Shown in pieces: positions 22,611 to 34,023 of a DNA stretch of 52,500 nucleotides. How positions within the stretch are numbered: position 1 is the stretch's first letter; each line of letters opens with the position of its first letter. Position numbers and translations under genes: made by a program. The notes under the pieces are model-generated. The model was not told the origin of the DNA. It saw nothing but the letters and a program-made list of their open reading frames with translations, and made no database searches. The stretch comes from Chrysomallon squamiferum (Eukaryota; Mollusca; Gastropoda; Neomphalida; Peltospiridae), in assembly GCA_012295275.1 (NCBI GenBank), contig CM022665.1, forward strand, positions 43,966,152 to 44,018,651, in the 5' to 3' direction.

Positions 22611-22800
22611 TTCGGTCCACCAAAGAGATTTGAACCACTGAACTGTAAAACAAACTACAGCCTGCGCCTTTCACGCGCACTAAATCGCCGAATCCTTGCA
22701 GCTAAGTACGATTAAAACCCGCGCTGCTGTACTCCTGATCGTTCAGGCTCCTAAGTCCGCCTCGCTACAAGCAAACACTTAATCAATACGACTGTTATAC
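22610..22800 (-). mobile_element. probable tRNA-derived SINE remnant, minus strand
   Basis: Read on the minus strand: an A-box-like GTAGCGAGGCGGACTTAGG (complement of about 22750-22768), a B-box-like GCGGGTTTTAATCG (complement of about 22711-22724), a unique body, a second CAGTGGTTCAAATCTC motif near 22630-22645, and an (AAAT/A)n-rich tail in genomic 22548-22609. The order fits a tRNA-SINE, but both boxes are imperfect. Confidence 0.45.
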
Positions 22801-22842
22801 CCGAACACTGAAACCATATCTCCAGTTACGTAACACCAAGGG

Positions 22843-23118
22843 ATATATATATATATATATAAGTATAATGTTTTGTTTTGCATTAGAGACCAAACCAATA
22901 ACACTTAGAGATGGGCGGGCGGTTCCAGGATTTATTCTAAACTGAGGGGGTTGATGGTTGTTGGTCAGATGATCCCCCCCCCCCACATCACTAAGAGTTG
23001 CTTTAGAATTTGAAAATATGTTAACGTCTAGGAACTTGACTGATATGGTATTTTTGTGATACTGCTTATCTTCATGTGTTATATATAAATATATATATAC
23101 ATATATATATATATATAA
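22843..23118. repeat. TA tracts and C14 run in unique sequence
   Basis: (TA)n near 22843-22860 and 23088-23118, and a C run at about 22972-22985. A minus-strand 120-residue open frame spans these repeats and shows no domain. Confidence 0.7.
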
Positions 23119-23280
23119 TATACATTTTAAAATATTAAAAAGAAGAAAGAAAATCAACTGAAAATAAGCTTCTTTATATGTGTACCAGCAAAAATTCGAA
23201 AAATGAATTTTTTAAAAACCAATCTTGTCGTCTTGAAAAAAAAATTGGGGGACAAGTTTTAAGACTACTGTCGTAGAAAA

Positions 23281-23345
23281 ACCCCACCCCGACCCCCCCT
23301 CTCTCCCCCCACCCCCTACCCCACCACCGGGAACCGCTCCTGTCG
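23281..23345. repeat. C-rich low-complexity patch
   Basis: CCCCACCCC-type sequence on the + strand, G-rich on the - strand, capable in principle of forming G-quadruplexes on the non-transcript strand. Confidence 0.6.
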
Positions 23346-23541
23346 AAACAGCGGGTGATTGTTTTAAAGTACGCCGCTGCCTTAGCGGATGTGGGATGTT
23401 GTACATGACGGAGATTCCAGCGAGGAGAGCCGAGCGCAGAGTTTAAACGTAAACACGCCAGTCTCCGCTGATTTCTTTACAGTGCAGCGAAAATACACAG
23501 AGCTGTCTTTTTTACAGAGAGTGTATCAGACGTACAACAAG

Positions 23542-23752
23542 CACAGACACACACACACACACACAAGCAGCTCTGTATATAATGAGTGCGTGTGTCTGTA
23601 CACATTGTTTTAAATACGTACGTACGTGCATTCGTGCATACGTACATACATACATACATACATACATACATACATACATACATACATACATACATACATA
23701 CAGATATACATACATACAAATAATACATACATACAATACATACATACATACA

Positions 23753-23786
<34 letters not shown>

Positions 23787-23910
23787 CATACATACATATA
23801 TACATACAAACATACGTTCATTCATGGAGATATACATAAATATATATTTTGTATATACACATACATACATACATACATGAATATATATTTTATATATATA
23901 TATATACACA
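23542..23910. repeat. (CA)n and long (TACA)n microsatellite
   Basis: CA at about 23542-23563, then TACA repeats from about 23638 to 23815 with few interruptions, and a further TACA/TA run at 23862-23910. All long open frames over it, on both strands, are repeat translations. Confidence 0.95.
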
Positions 23911-24350
23911 CACACGATTAACACAAAAAATACAAAACACCATATATACCTACATACATATACATATGTTCTAACCTGTCACATCAGTGTAATATATATA
24001 TATATAGATATTTCACGGGTTACCGTGTACACGCTACGCAGGCCTATTTAACACAAGGAAGTGCGCGCCGTCCTGTCTAACTACCGCTGTGATTCTCTCT
24101 GTCAGTGTTTTTATTATTTCCCTCACCCACCGTGCAAGTCGGCGATCGTAGGTTAGGCGTACACCAAAGAAAAACAGTCGTATACAGCAGTAGCGTGTAC
24201 TTTACGCAAAGCGTAACATTTACGTCTCGTTTTCTGTTGAAAAAGGTAGCTTCTAACGTTACTTCTTTGAGCTTTCGAGATTTATGGCTATTTATATAGC
24301 ACGCAAAAGCGAGAGCGTGCACACACGCGCGAGAGAGAACATGCACACAT

Positions 24351-24352
<2 letters not shown>

Positions 24353-24425
<73 letters not shown>
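24353..24425. repeat. (GA)n microsatellite
   Basis: A pure GA tract of 73 nt, preceded by CGCGCGAGAGAG-type sequence. Confidence 0.96.
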
Positions 24426-24428
<3 letters not shown>

Positions 24429-24633
24429 GAAACAAATTAAACGAACATAGATTCATACGGCTGTTAGGTTAGGTTAATATTGTTACTTATTTACATAATT
24501 TATGGTAATGTATGGAAGGACATTCTAAAAATGCAGCATATTCTGTTATTGTTAACATAATTATGTCGTCTGACGTTTTTATATACCAGGGGTTTATACA
24601 ATCACTCGTATATAAATTATATTATATAAATAA

Positions 24634-24635
<2 letters not shown>

Positions 24636-24665
<30 letters not shown>
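24636..24665. repeat. (GT)n microsatellite
   Basis: A GT run of about 30 nt. Confidence 0.93.
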
Positions 24666-24669
<4 letters not shown>

Positions 24670-25087
24670 ATCATCTGATTTCCAATAGGTGTAAAATTTA
24701 ACATGTTAACTAGAGTGAATTGATTGACAACAGTTACCAGTCATGTAAGATGGTATCTGTGACACCTTCACAAAATTATATTTGCACCGTTTTATTTTAT
24801 TTATTTTTTATTATTATTATTTATTTTTTTGTTTGTTTGTTTAATGGGAATGTTTGATTAATACGGACACGTGCTTGACTTGTTTAAAAATACTGATAAC
24901 GGATAATAATCACTGTACCACTTACATTCCGACAAATCAGTTAACAGACGCAAAAACACAAATAGGAAGTAGTTAATTATTTCGAATATTTTGTCCGATG
25001 ACTTCATAGTGTCATGTGCAGTGGATTTGTTTGATTTTCTTTGCTTTATAATGTTTTTAAAAAAACAACTATTATTATTAATAATAG

Positions 25088-25091
25088 TAGA

Positions 25092-25174
<83 letters not shown>

Positions 25175-25224
25175 CAGCAGTAGCAGTAGTAGTAGTAGTA
25201 GTAGTAGTTGTTGTTGTTGTTGTG
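25088..25224. repeat. (GTA)n followed by (GTT)n
   Basis: GTA repeats with GCA interruptions at about 25097-25208, then GTT to 25223. The poly-Val, poly-Ser and poly-Thr open frames are artefacts. Confidence 0.95.
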
Positions 25225-25399
25225 GTAGTATAAATATTCGGGATATCCCATCTCCATTTCTTTAACACATTTAACAAGTGTATCCTTTTCAGTTCTACCT
25301 ATTTGAATATCTTGTATAGATCTAAAAAATGAGAACTGATAATAAATAGTGCAAACGTTTTCAACAGGTCAGCAGAATGAAATACTTAATACTTGCTAA

Positions 25400-25680
25400 A
25401 CTCGAAGGTTCAAGCACGACTCGCTCTGGACGTAAGTACTCGCAGAAGTTACGCACCCCGGCGCGGATGTGCCGTAGACAGGTTCGTAACAACACCCACC
25501 ATTCGCGTGGGTGAGGGGCGGACACTTGCAGATCGCTCGCGTGAATCGCGCCGTGTGACCGCGGCTTTACCGGTTCACTCGTCTCACAACGAAGTGAACA
25601 AAAACCATTGTCTAACGGTTTTATCACTCGGAACAATCCGGCCGGCCGTCGCACATTGTGTGTCGGCCTGACATACTGAC
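25400..25680. promoter_or_regulatory. CpG-rich non-repetitive island in intron 2
   Basis: About 280 bp with many CpGs (GCACCCCGGCGCGGATG, CTCGCGTGAATCGCGCC) in an otherwise AT-rich intron. Both strands are open for about 90-107 codons, with no recognised domain and no clear splice pair. It could be an enhancer, an alternative promoter or first exon, or part of an unrecognised transposon. Confidence 0.35.
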
Positions 25681-25704
25681 ACAAACAAACAACACATTCG
25701 AAAA

Positions 25705-25862
25705 AAAAAGAGCTGGTCTAGGACTCGGGCTTATCTCTCAGGCGACCCTGACCCCACCAGAGGTCGCTGCTTCGTGACTTGGCACCTGCTAGCCGTGCAG
25801 TCCCGTTCACTGTTTTATTTTTTTTATTTTTATTATTATTTGTTTTGTTGTTGTTGTTGTTA
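25705..25862 (+). mobile_element. possible tRNA-SINE remnant with ATT/GTT tail
   Basis: TGGTCTAGGACTCGGGCTT near 25713-25731 resembles the D-arm/anticodon part of a tRNA with a deletion. AGAGGTCGCTGCTTCGTGA near 25760-25778 lies where a B box would be. A T-rich, ATT, then GTT tail follows at 25816-25862. The B-box match is poor. Confidence 0.3.
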
Positions 25863-26052
25863 AATGTTGTTATCTCTATTGTTGTCACCCTTGAGAGTCA
25901 TTAAGAAAATTATTTATCTGTAATTTGTAAACTCAGAATCTGTTACGTTCTGTCAGTGTTAACGGAGATGTTGTCGGGTCCTTGATTGCTTTATCAAAAA
26001 GCAGGAGTGCGAGGGTTTTTTTCCTTGTTTAGGGGGAAGGGGTTATGTATAT

Positions 26053-26073
26053 ATGTGTGTGTGTGTGTGTGTT
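26053..26073. repeat. (GT)n microsatellite
   Basis: A GT run of about 20 nt. Confidence 0.9.
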
Positions 26074-26309
26074 ATATATATATATCGTTTCTGATCGGTA
26101 TATGTAATCCAGTAGCAAACGGTTTTCCTGTATTAAATCGACAGCTGATGACGTCCAGATGTCTGATCCATTAATAACCGTTAATGCAAAAACGTGCAGA
26201 GGTCGTTAAACAAATATTTACCCGCTCGCGTTATATGTTTAAGTAGACATGTTTTTCGCTTATCTGTTATTAACGAATATTTTGCGTCAGAAATATGAAA
26301 TAACCGTGT

Positions 26310-26363
26310 ATTTATTTATTTATTTATTTATTTATTTGTTTGTTTGTTTGTTTGTTTGTTTGT
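26310..26363. repeat. (TTTA)n switching to (TTTG)n
   Basis: TTTA to about 26337, then TTTG to 26363. Confidence 0.93.
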
Positions 26364-26439
26364 TAATTTATTTTTGTGAGCTGTTCATCCTTTGATAAAA
26401 AAAACCCTCTGCTTTCTGTCAGTGAATGTATCATTATAT

Positions 26440-26585
26440 TTGTGGATATCACGTACATAGTTGATAAGGGGCTATCTGTCATGTCTTTCTTAATAAACTG
26501 CCATAATAATGTGTTGATAAACACCGTCATGTATTTCGGAATAAACTGTCATAACTACGCGTTGATAGAACTGTCATATTTTTTT
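26440..26585. repeat. 48-bp minisatellite, about 2.7 copies
   Basis: AATAAACTGYCATAA recurs at 26492 and 26540 (48 bp apart). GTTGATA followed by CTGTCAT or CCGTCAT recurs three times (near 26460, 26513 and 26561). Confidence 0.75.
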
Positions 26586-26599
26586 ATTTTTTGTTGTAT

Positions 26600-27658
26600 G
26601 TCGGGTTTGACGTACTCCAGGTAAAGCAAACGTTTTCTTGCTAACGTACACCCAACCGACAGCTGTCTCAGATACACAGTCAGTTAATTTTTGTTCCTGT
26701 CCCTTGTTCCGCTCGCTTGATTACAACTAAACAGATACGGTTAGGCCTGGCTACGGTTACAGGTATTCAGCATAATTGGGTTTGTTAGCTTAACCACGTG
26801 CTGGCTAATTGAATTTTCAAATCAGGACCCCTGTGCAGCCGCGCGCTAAAACGAAAAAAAAAAAAAACTAACGAATAAGCTAGCTAGCCAAAAGTGACTT
26901 TGGCAATTTCTCTCGTCTTTGAGCAGCACACAACTCTCTTTGACGTGCGAAAGCCTCATAAAGGCACCCTTGACCAGTTACACTCCTAAAATAAAAAAAA
27001 CCCCAAAACCAGTGCACATTAGCAACAGTCGCCTTGTATGGGACTGAACTGTTACAGCGTAGGCAGATGTCTTGCACAGGACAAGCGTGCGCGAACCGTT
27101 ATCTGATGGAAAGCAGAGTTTTTAAAATTCCTCACATCTTTGATTATTTTCATTTTTTTTTTCTTTCTTTCTTTCTGTTTTGGCCCGAATGTCTGCGCGT
27201 GTTCCAGTTCCAGACGAATATTGTTAATACGTTCTGGCTAATGCATATTCATGAACACTGTGATGGATGCGTTCAAATGCCTCATAAATATATGATGTTT
27301 CTGTCAGTTCGTCTGACTGTATGAGAATGTAAACACTGACACTTAAAATCCGCGTAGCAGCAGTCATCACACAAGCGAAAACCACGTGCAGACATAGTTA
27401 CATACAACACACATACTGTAAGAACGAAATACAAAATAAAATTATACAATACTTTATATAAGGCTGTACGACCCTATTTAGCCATTCGTTCCTTCTTTGT
27501 CTTTTCTTTCAATTTTATTAGACCACGGAGAAATTAACATGACATCATTTTTGGCAGCGACGCCAAATTCAGTCTAACAAGAGGCCCTAATTGGGTTAAG
27601 CGCTTTTCCTTCTGCCAGAAACCGTGAATAAAATAAAATAGAGAGTGACAAACGAAAG

Positions 27659-27690
<32 letters not shown>

Positions 27691-28020
27691 CTTTCAAAGT
27701 CCTTTGTTTAACTAGAATCTAAAGGATTCAAGTCACATGGTATAGTTTTTGAGGAAAGCAGGCCGCTCTGTTCACAGGACGGTTTGCAAAATCGTTGTCT
27801 TTGTGGCATTAAGTTGAGCATATGTCAAGGGAAAGGAGCACCTGTCAAACGGCTGTGTGTAAAATACTGCTAAGTGGAATTTATTTATTCGTGTGTTTTA
27901 AAAACACTGTTTCGCTGTTTAGTCGTTTGATGAGTGGTATGAAATCACTGGGAATAAGTAAAGGTTATTTAAATTTAAAAAAAAAAGAGAGAAAAGAGGG
28001 GACAATAAAAGAATAAATAT
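26600..28020. other. intronic unique sequence, no gene seen
   Basis: Moderately complex sequence with T28 at 27663-27690 and TTTC near 27150-27175. Several 60-96-residue open frames lack domains and splice context. Confidence 0.5.
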
Positions 28021-28260
28021 TATTATTGTTTTGATTTTATTTTAATTTTATTTTTTTAATTTTATATTTTAATTTTATTTTATATTTTTATTTTATTTTA
28101 TATTATTATTTTTTCTAAAAAAAAATTTTAATTTTTTATTTTTTTTTTGTATTTTATTCAGATTTCCTTTTTTCTTCTTTAATGGCTTATGAGTACATTT
28201 TAATCTAGAAGGTTATCAAGTATCAAAACATAGATTCTTTTTTTTTTTTTTTTTTTAGAT
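28021..28260. repeat. AT-rich TTTTA/ATT low-complexity sequence
   Basis: TTTTATTT-type sequence at 28030-28150 and a T run at about 28237-28256. Confidence 0.8.
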
Positions 28261-28725
28261 AATTATATGAAAAAAAAGAAATAACTCCCTTTTTTATTGT
28301 ACATACGCACAGAGTACATACACAATCACACCGTCATCAATATCTCATAAAAATACAGATATTTTTAGAAGACGTATCATATGCACATCACTGCTTATTA
28401 TCAGCGTCATGGAATAATACACCCATGCGTACCATTTGATCTCGCAATTACACCCACTTACACACTTACGTGTGATGTGCAGCCACACACAAACACAAAA
28501 CAATATTCCACCCTCATCCAGCGCACTTCCACCGTCTTGATAATTCTCCCTCCTACATTCCTCTTCATCAAAGGAAATAAAAAAAATTGTTCTCACTGCT
28601 CAATCACTCGACCATGTGAAACGTAATTACATCCAACCAAAGATTCATGCACATGTGTCGCGCGCGCTCTCTATGGGCTGGGTTATCTCTGAATGGTTTT
28701 TGAAAGATTACCAGAGAGAGGTTTG

Positions 28726-28938
28726 AGGGGGGGGAGGGATCGGTAGAGAGAGGGGAAGTGAGAGAGAGCGAGAGAGAGAGAATTGAGATATATACAGATA
28801 GAGAAAAAGAGAGAAATAGAGAAAGAGATTTTGAAAAGGTATAAAGAAAAGGTTGTGTATGTGTGTGAGAAAGAGAGAATTGAGATATATACAGATAGAG
28901 AAAAAGAGAGAGATTTTGAAAAGGTATAAAGAAAAGGT

Positions 28939-29030
<92 letters not shown>
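28726..29030. repeat. purine-rich microsatellite with an internal 97-bp tandem duplication
   Basis: AATTGAGATATATACAGATA begins copies at 28781 and 28878, and both run through GATTTTGAAAAGG and TATAAAGAAAAGG into a GT run. The second copy lacks about a dozen bases of the AG-rich middle. A (GT)n of about 28 nt near 28940 and a GA tract at about 28970-29030 end the block. Confidence 0.88.
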
Positions 29031-29034
<4 letters not shown>

Positions 29035-29061
29035 CATAAAAGTCGCACCATCAATTAACAA

Positions 29062-29490
29062 TTAGCTGTCTTGTCTGGGAAGAACGAACATCCCGTCCTC
29101 CGGCTGGAAGCGATCCCGGTAACTACGACGAGTCTTTATTATGTCTTCTGTCTCAAACTCGGCCCGAGTCTCTTCTGTCGTGTTTAATAATAAATAATAA
29201 CGCTCTGAACGAGTCGACTTGACGCTGACTGGGCATGAGGCACTTGCTCCGCAGCGACTAATGGTGATTTGTCGGGGTTGGTTGTTTGCCGTCAGTCGAG
29301 GGCGATCAATAAGCCCCCGTGTGTGTGTGTGTGTGCGAGAGAGAGAACTGGATACGTCTATTGACTGAAATGTGCACACTGGATTAGCGCTTTTTGACGG
29401 CGATTGAGTGATTCGCCGCCAATCTACTCGAAAAGAATTCGACGTGTTTCTGTTGGCAGGAACAGTCATCGTCGTCGTCGTCGTCGTCTG
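29062..29490. promoter_or_regulatory. non-repetitive island in intron 2, candidate cis-regulatory element
   Basis: About 430 bp of balanced composition between repeat blocks, interrupted by a short GT/GA run near 29321-29346 and closed by (GTC)n at 29470-29489. The minus strand is open for 135 codons (29062-29469) with no recognised domain. Motifs such as CGACTAATGG and CTGGATTAGCGC resemble homeodomain sites. Regulatory function is inference; an unrecognised minus-strand exon is the alternative. Confidence 0.35.
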
Positions 29491-29569
29491 CTGAAGCCGA
29501 GTAACAACAAACGATTTTGAGCTTTAAGAGATAAAAACGACATTCCCAGTTAGTTCAGTAATATGTTGT

Positions 29570-29830
29570 ATGTTGTTATATATATGTGTGCGTGTGTGTG
29601 TGTGCACACATACTTGTCTGTATATCTCTGTAAGGTATCTATTTACCTACCTGCATTAATCTAGCTATTCATGTCTGTTTGTCTGTCTATCCATCTATCT
29701 ATATCTGTCTGTCTATCTATATCTTTATCTTTCTACCTATCTGTCTGTCTGTCTCTCTCCATCGGTCTGTCACTCTATTTATACATACAGACATACACGT
29801 GATCATATGCATGTTTGTTTGCATATAAAC
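29570..29830. repeat. GT run and CTAT/CTGT tetranucleotide sequence
   Basis: GT near 29583-29602, then CTGT/CTAT/CTAC repeats to about 29770. Confidence 0.8.
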
Positions 29831-30269
29831 ACATCTTTCTTAAAACCCGAAGACTGCAAAAAAAAAAACCCCCAAAAAACAAAAAAATCATGACAGTCTT
29901 CAATAACACCTCGACACATTTTTAATATTCAGGTTTGGTTTTGTATAACGATATTTTAATAATACCCTCGAAGAAGAAACTCCAAACTTACAGCCCTTCT
30001 GAAACAGAAAACCGTACCAGCCAAATGGAAATGATCGTAATATGTATGTCTCCAGTGACACTGTGTGGTAATTATAGCACTGCTTGCGTGTAATATATCT
30101 GATAGGTAATAACCTTGAGCAGGGAAATATGTAAACAATCATACGTTTGTTTCTTAACACTGCAGTACCGGCTGGCGTTTGTACTGATAACAGACAACAT
30201 GGCTGAAAGCAGAGACGAGTTTGCATTCTGTTATGCCATTCAAAAAAAAGTGTTCATTGTTTAAATATA

Positions 30270-30470
30270 ATATTAGTAGTAGTAATAATAGACGTAGTCG
30301 TGGTGGTAGTTGTAGTGGTGGTAGTGGTAGTTGTGGTAGTAGTAGAAGTGGTAGTGGTGGTAGTTGTGGTAGTAGTAGTAATAGTGGTGGTGGTAGTAGT
30401 CGTAGTAGTAGTTGCAGTGGTTGTAGTAATAGTAGAAGTAGTAGTAGTAGTAATAGTAATGACAACAACA
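30270..30470. repeat. degenerate (GTA/GTG)n trinucleotide domain
   Basis: Triplets of GTA and GTG with single-base variants across 200 bp. Open frames on both strands (poly-Val, Gly/Ser, Thr, Tyr) are artefacts. Confidence 0.93.
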
Positions 30471-30671
30471 GCAACACAAAAATTATTGATATGTTCCATT
30501 TTTTGACTGATAAAGTATTTGTAACTGTAATTATGTACAAAGGATAATCGGCAGTTTCACTATAACGTTATTAAATAAAGTTAATTGTTATTTTTATCCC
30601 GAAAAATCTGCAGCAGCTTGAAAACTACTGCTAGAGTGATTCCTTTGTCATTGGACGTGTCGATGAATCTC

Positions 30672-30724
30672 CATTCATTCTTTCATTCATTCATTCATTC
30701 ATTCATTCATTCATTCATTCATTC
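30672..30724. repeat. (ATTC)n microsatellite
   Basis: About 13 units of ATTC. Confidence 0.95.
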
Positions 30725-30765
30725 TGTTTCTCATTTTCCTTCATCTACTTCATTTGTAAACTTGG

Positions 30766-30770
<5 letters not shown>

Positions 30771-30832
<62 letters not shown>
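30771..30832. repeat. (AG)n microsatellite
   Basis: A pure AG tract of 62 nt running into GGGGAGGGAGG. Confidence 0.96.
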
Positions 30833-30835
<3 letters not shown>

Positions 30836-31330
30836 GAGGGAGGTGTCGAGGAAGCAGGCTGAATCAGGTTTACTGTTAACAAACGGCAGGCTTTGAGATG
30901 TTACACAACAAGGTGTTGATGTTTTGTAATCAGACGTACCGCGTGTGTGTGTGTGTGTGTTTGCAGTTTACACACCGCAGTTCAGGTAAACGCTTTTGTC
31001 TCAGTGGGGCGCACACCTGTTGATCTCCCTGTCGGCAGATGTGTGGCCCTTGCCCACGGCACTGGTCTCAGTTTCACACGCTTTCTGGGTGTAAATTAAC
31101 TCCCCATGCGACACCGGGAGGGAGGGGTAGGGGGGTCCATAACGACATTCTCAAGAACTTGGATCATTTCAGTTATTTCGTGTTTTTTTTTTTTTGTGTG
31201 TGATTCTTGCTTTCATTTCTAATTTTCTTCTTCTTCCCTCGAATAGTTATGAAAGTAAGCAAACATATGTTTAAACAAATATAAAGACAAAGTAACTTTT
31301 AAACACGACTAAAAACAACAAACACGTTAT
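30833..31330. other. intronic unique sequence with a GT run
   Basis: GT at about 30943-30960, then balanced unique sequence at 30965-31140 (GTGGGGCGCACACCTG and so on). No gene recognised. Confidence 0.45.
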
Positions 31331-31373
31331 TTCATTATTTACGCAACTTAATCTCTAGCAGTGATAACAATAG

Positions 31374-31720
31374 TTTAACGACACTTAAAAAACGCTGATT
31401 ATAATATCCATACTTATTACACGTAAAAATGACGTTTAATGATAATTCTCTGAGAGAGACGAGACTCGCTTTGATAATACAGCCGGCGGTAATAATGACC
31501 ACTGAAGACGGTCTCAATTCTGTGTTAATTAATTAACCGCACGCACTCCAGTTTGGGCTGAAAAACGAATTAAAATTGTCGCCGTTTGTAGCACTGGCAT
31601 CAATTACTGTGAATGAAACTGCCCGCAAAGGCTTTGGCGATCGATAAAATAAATCCATTAATTAACGGCGTTAATTGCGAAATAAGTACAGTTGTCGTCT
31701 GAGAGAAAGTAACAAGCAAA
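31374..31720. promoter_or_regulatory. homeodomain-motif-rich island, candidate enhancer in intron 2
   Basis: Non-repetitive sequence with TTAATTAATTAACC near 31525, CATTAATTAACGGCGTTAATTG near 31657 in pieces of TTAAT, GCATCAATTACTG near 31598 and CGATCGATAAAAT near 31640. TAAT cores recur on both strands. The left edge (GTTTAACGACACTT near 31373) resembles the reversed 3' end of the recalled molluscan repeat, so part of the island may be transposon-derived. Confidence 0.4.
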
Positions 31721-32201
31721 GCAAAAAAAAAAAGAAAAAAAAAAAAAGCGCGCGAATCGGTTAAAAGTGCAAAGTGGCGGAGTATTGGTTGACGTAAAAG
31801 TGTTGTTACATGATCTGTGTTCGAGGGCGTTTTAATTTTTTTTTTTTTTTTTTTTCAATAATTTTTATTTAGTTATTTATTGTTAAATCATTTATTTATT
31901 ATTCTTTCTTTCTTTCTTTTTCTTTTAATTTTTTTTTTATTAATTTATTTTATTTTATTTTTTATTTATTTATTTTTTTTTATATTTATTTATTTATTTA
32001 CTTTTTTTATTATTATTTTAATTTTATTTTATATTTACATTATTATTTATTTATTTATATATTTATTTATGATTTATAGTTGTATTTTGTTTATTATTTT
32101 GTATTTATCTGTGATACATTTATTGGATAAAGATATCGACATGCATATGAAAGGAATACTTAAATCTATTTAACAAATACATGATGAACTTTTTATTTTT
32201 A

Positions 32202-32267
<66 letters not shown>

Positions 32268-32270
32268 TTA
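31721..32270. repeat. A/T homopolymers, TTTA-rich sequence and (ATT)n
   Basis: A runs near 31720-31747, a T run near 31835-31855, TTTA/TTATT low-complexity sequence at 31856-32110, then pure (ATT)n at 32210-32267. The 97-residue Phe/Ile/Leu open frame is an artefact. Confidence 0.88.
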
Positions 32271-32528
32271 CTTCACATCGAAAAATTACGGCGGTACTAA
32301 ATAATAAACAATAAATAAACGTTTTACGATAAAGCAAATACACTTACAGTACGAAATCACGTCATCTAATCAATCGAAAAATACCAATTTGACGTCTGCT
32401 TCTCTGCAGCCATATTTCTTCCGGTCTTATCGGGTCTTAAACTTCACTTGACACTGACGTCTGAAATCAGTGTTCTTTTTAACCCTCCTCTTCACCTCCC
32501 CCTCCTCCTACTCCTCCATTTTCTGCTT
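32271..32528. other. short non-repetitive intronic stretch
   Basis: Unique sequence with AATCACGTCATC near 32370 (CRE-like) and CATATTTCTTCCGG near 32410. Function unknown. Confidence 0.35.
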
Positions 32529-32529
32529 T

Positions 32530-32569
<40 letters not shown>

Positions 32570-32571
32570 TC
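32529..32571. repeat. (TTTC)n microsatellite
   Basis: About 11 units. Confidence 0.95.
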
Positions 32572-33069
32572 ATTTTCATCTTTTTTTCTTTTCCTTTCTC
32601 TTCTTCAGCTAATGACAGCGTCAATAACAGATTGATTGTGGGGGGTTTTTTGCATCTTGAATTTTTATCTGCCCCCCCTCGCGCTTCTCTTGATGATTCA
32701 GAAAAGTGGGGGTTAAGATGACACTGTTCGCCTCGGATTTAAAATAAATTACAATATGGAGAATGAAATTAAACAGCTTGTTGAAAGTGATTTTAAATTT
32801 AGACACATAACAGCAGAAAGAGGAGATGAGAGGGGGAAAAACGACAACGAAAACAAACAAAAAAATAAAACCCAGCAACAACAACAACAGAAAAACAGCA
32901 TATATAAATGTGTCCGTAATTGTTTAATTTAATTTAATTTAATATTATTTTTTCTGTGTTTTATTTTTTTTTTTTTTTTTTTTTTTTTTTTGTTGTTGTT
33001 AATGTTTCTGTTATTGTTGTTGTTATCGTTATTATTGTTATTATTTTCCAACAGATACCTCCAACACTC

Positions 33070-33070
<1 letters not shown>
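32572..33070. other. AT-rich intronic sequence
   Basis: Unique sequence to about 32900, then TTTAA repeats, a T run of about 27 and GTT/ATT triplets. No gene seen. Confidence 0.5.

Positions 33071-33140
<70 letters not shown>
33071..33140. repeat. (TC)35 microsatellite
   Basis: A pure TC tract of 70 nt, complementary in the pre-mRNA to the upstream GA tracts. Confidence 0.96.
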
Positions 33141-33143
<3 letters not shown>

Positions 33144-33276
33144 GTAACGGTATTCAAATTAATATTTTCTCCGATCTTACAATAAAAAAATTAAATATAA
33201 TAAAATAAAATAAAACAATAAATAAATAAACAAAAAAAATAGGAAGGGGAAGAAAAGAAAAAAAAGAAACAAAAAT

Positions 33277-33316
<40 letters not shown>

Positions 33317-33329
33317 TTTTTATTTATAC

Positions 33330-33620
33330 AGTTCGTTTTGAAACGCTGCAGATCAAGGCTGCTGCCATTTTAACAGAACGCAGACGTTTCGTCCACGTTT
33401 CCTTCGCAGCACGTGGGCGTCCACGCACTTCCGCTTTTGCTATTTTCGCAATTAGCTGAATAAAGACCACTCGCAGTTGTAAACAAATTCACAAAAGAGT
33501 TTTACGACGGGTAAATGTGGGTGTTTTCAGCTCATTAACAATGCGCTTTTTCTTCATATTTCATCTCTCTTTAAGTCTCTTTAATGTTAAACAGCTGATC
33601 GTAAATTTATTGTTAGCTGC
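33330..33620. promoter_or_regulatory. non-repetitive island in intron 2, candidate cis-regulatory element
   Basis: About 290 bp of balanced sequence after a (TA)n at about 33283-33312. It contains GCAGCACGTGGGCG (an E-box) near 33405, TCGCAATTAGCTG near 33447 and CTGCCATTTTAAC near 33362. No reading frame is convincing. Function is inferred from the contrast with the repetitive flanks. Confidence 0.33.
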
Positions 33621-33899
33621 GAAGATAAGATTAAGATAATAAATAAATAAATAAATAAATAAGTGAACAAGCAAACCAAAAAAATGTATGGTTTAGAATC
33701 CAATTATTATTACTTTAATTTATGCCCGATTTAGAAAAAACAACAAAAACAAGAAAAAAAAAACAACATCTTCTTAGATTAATTTGGCGTATTTATACAA
33801 AACACGCTTGTTATTGAGATCATAATCAGATGATATCATTGAGATGATATTATAATCATTTATTGATAGCTGCTAATAATATTTACAAAGACTGTGTGT

Positions 33900-34023
<124 letters not shown>

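Noticed and set aside
23477-23924. Overlapping 85-114-codon open frames on both strands
   Set aside because: Translations of the TACA tetranucleotide tract (Thr/Tyr/Ile/His or Met/Tyr/Val/Cys periodic peptides).
25361-25684. 107-codon minus-strand protein in the CpG-rich island
   Set aside because: No domain recognised, the opposite strand is open too, and no splice sites or start context support it. Kept only as a candidate regulatory island.
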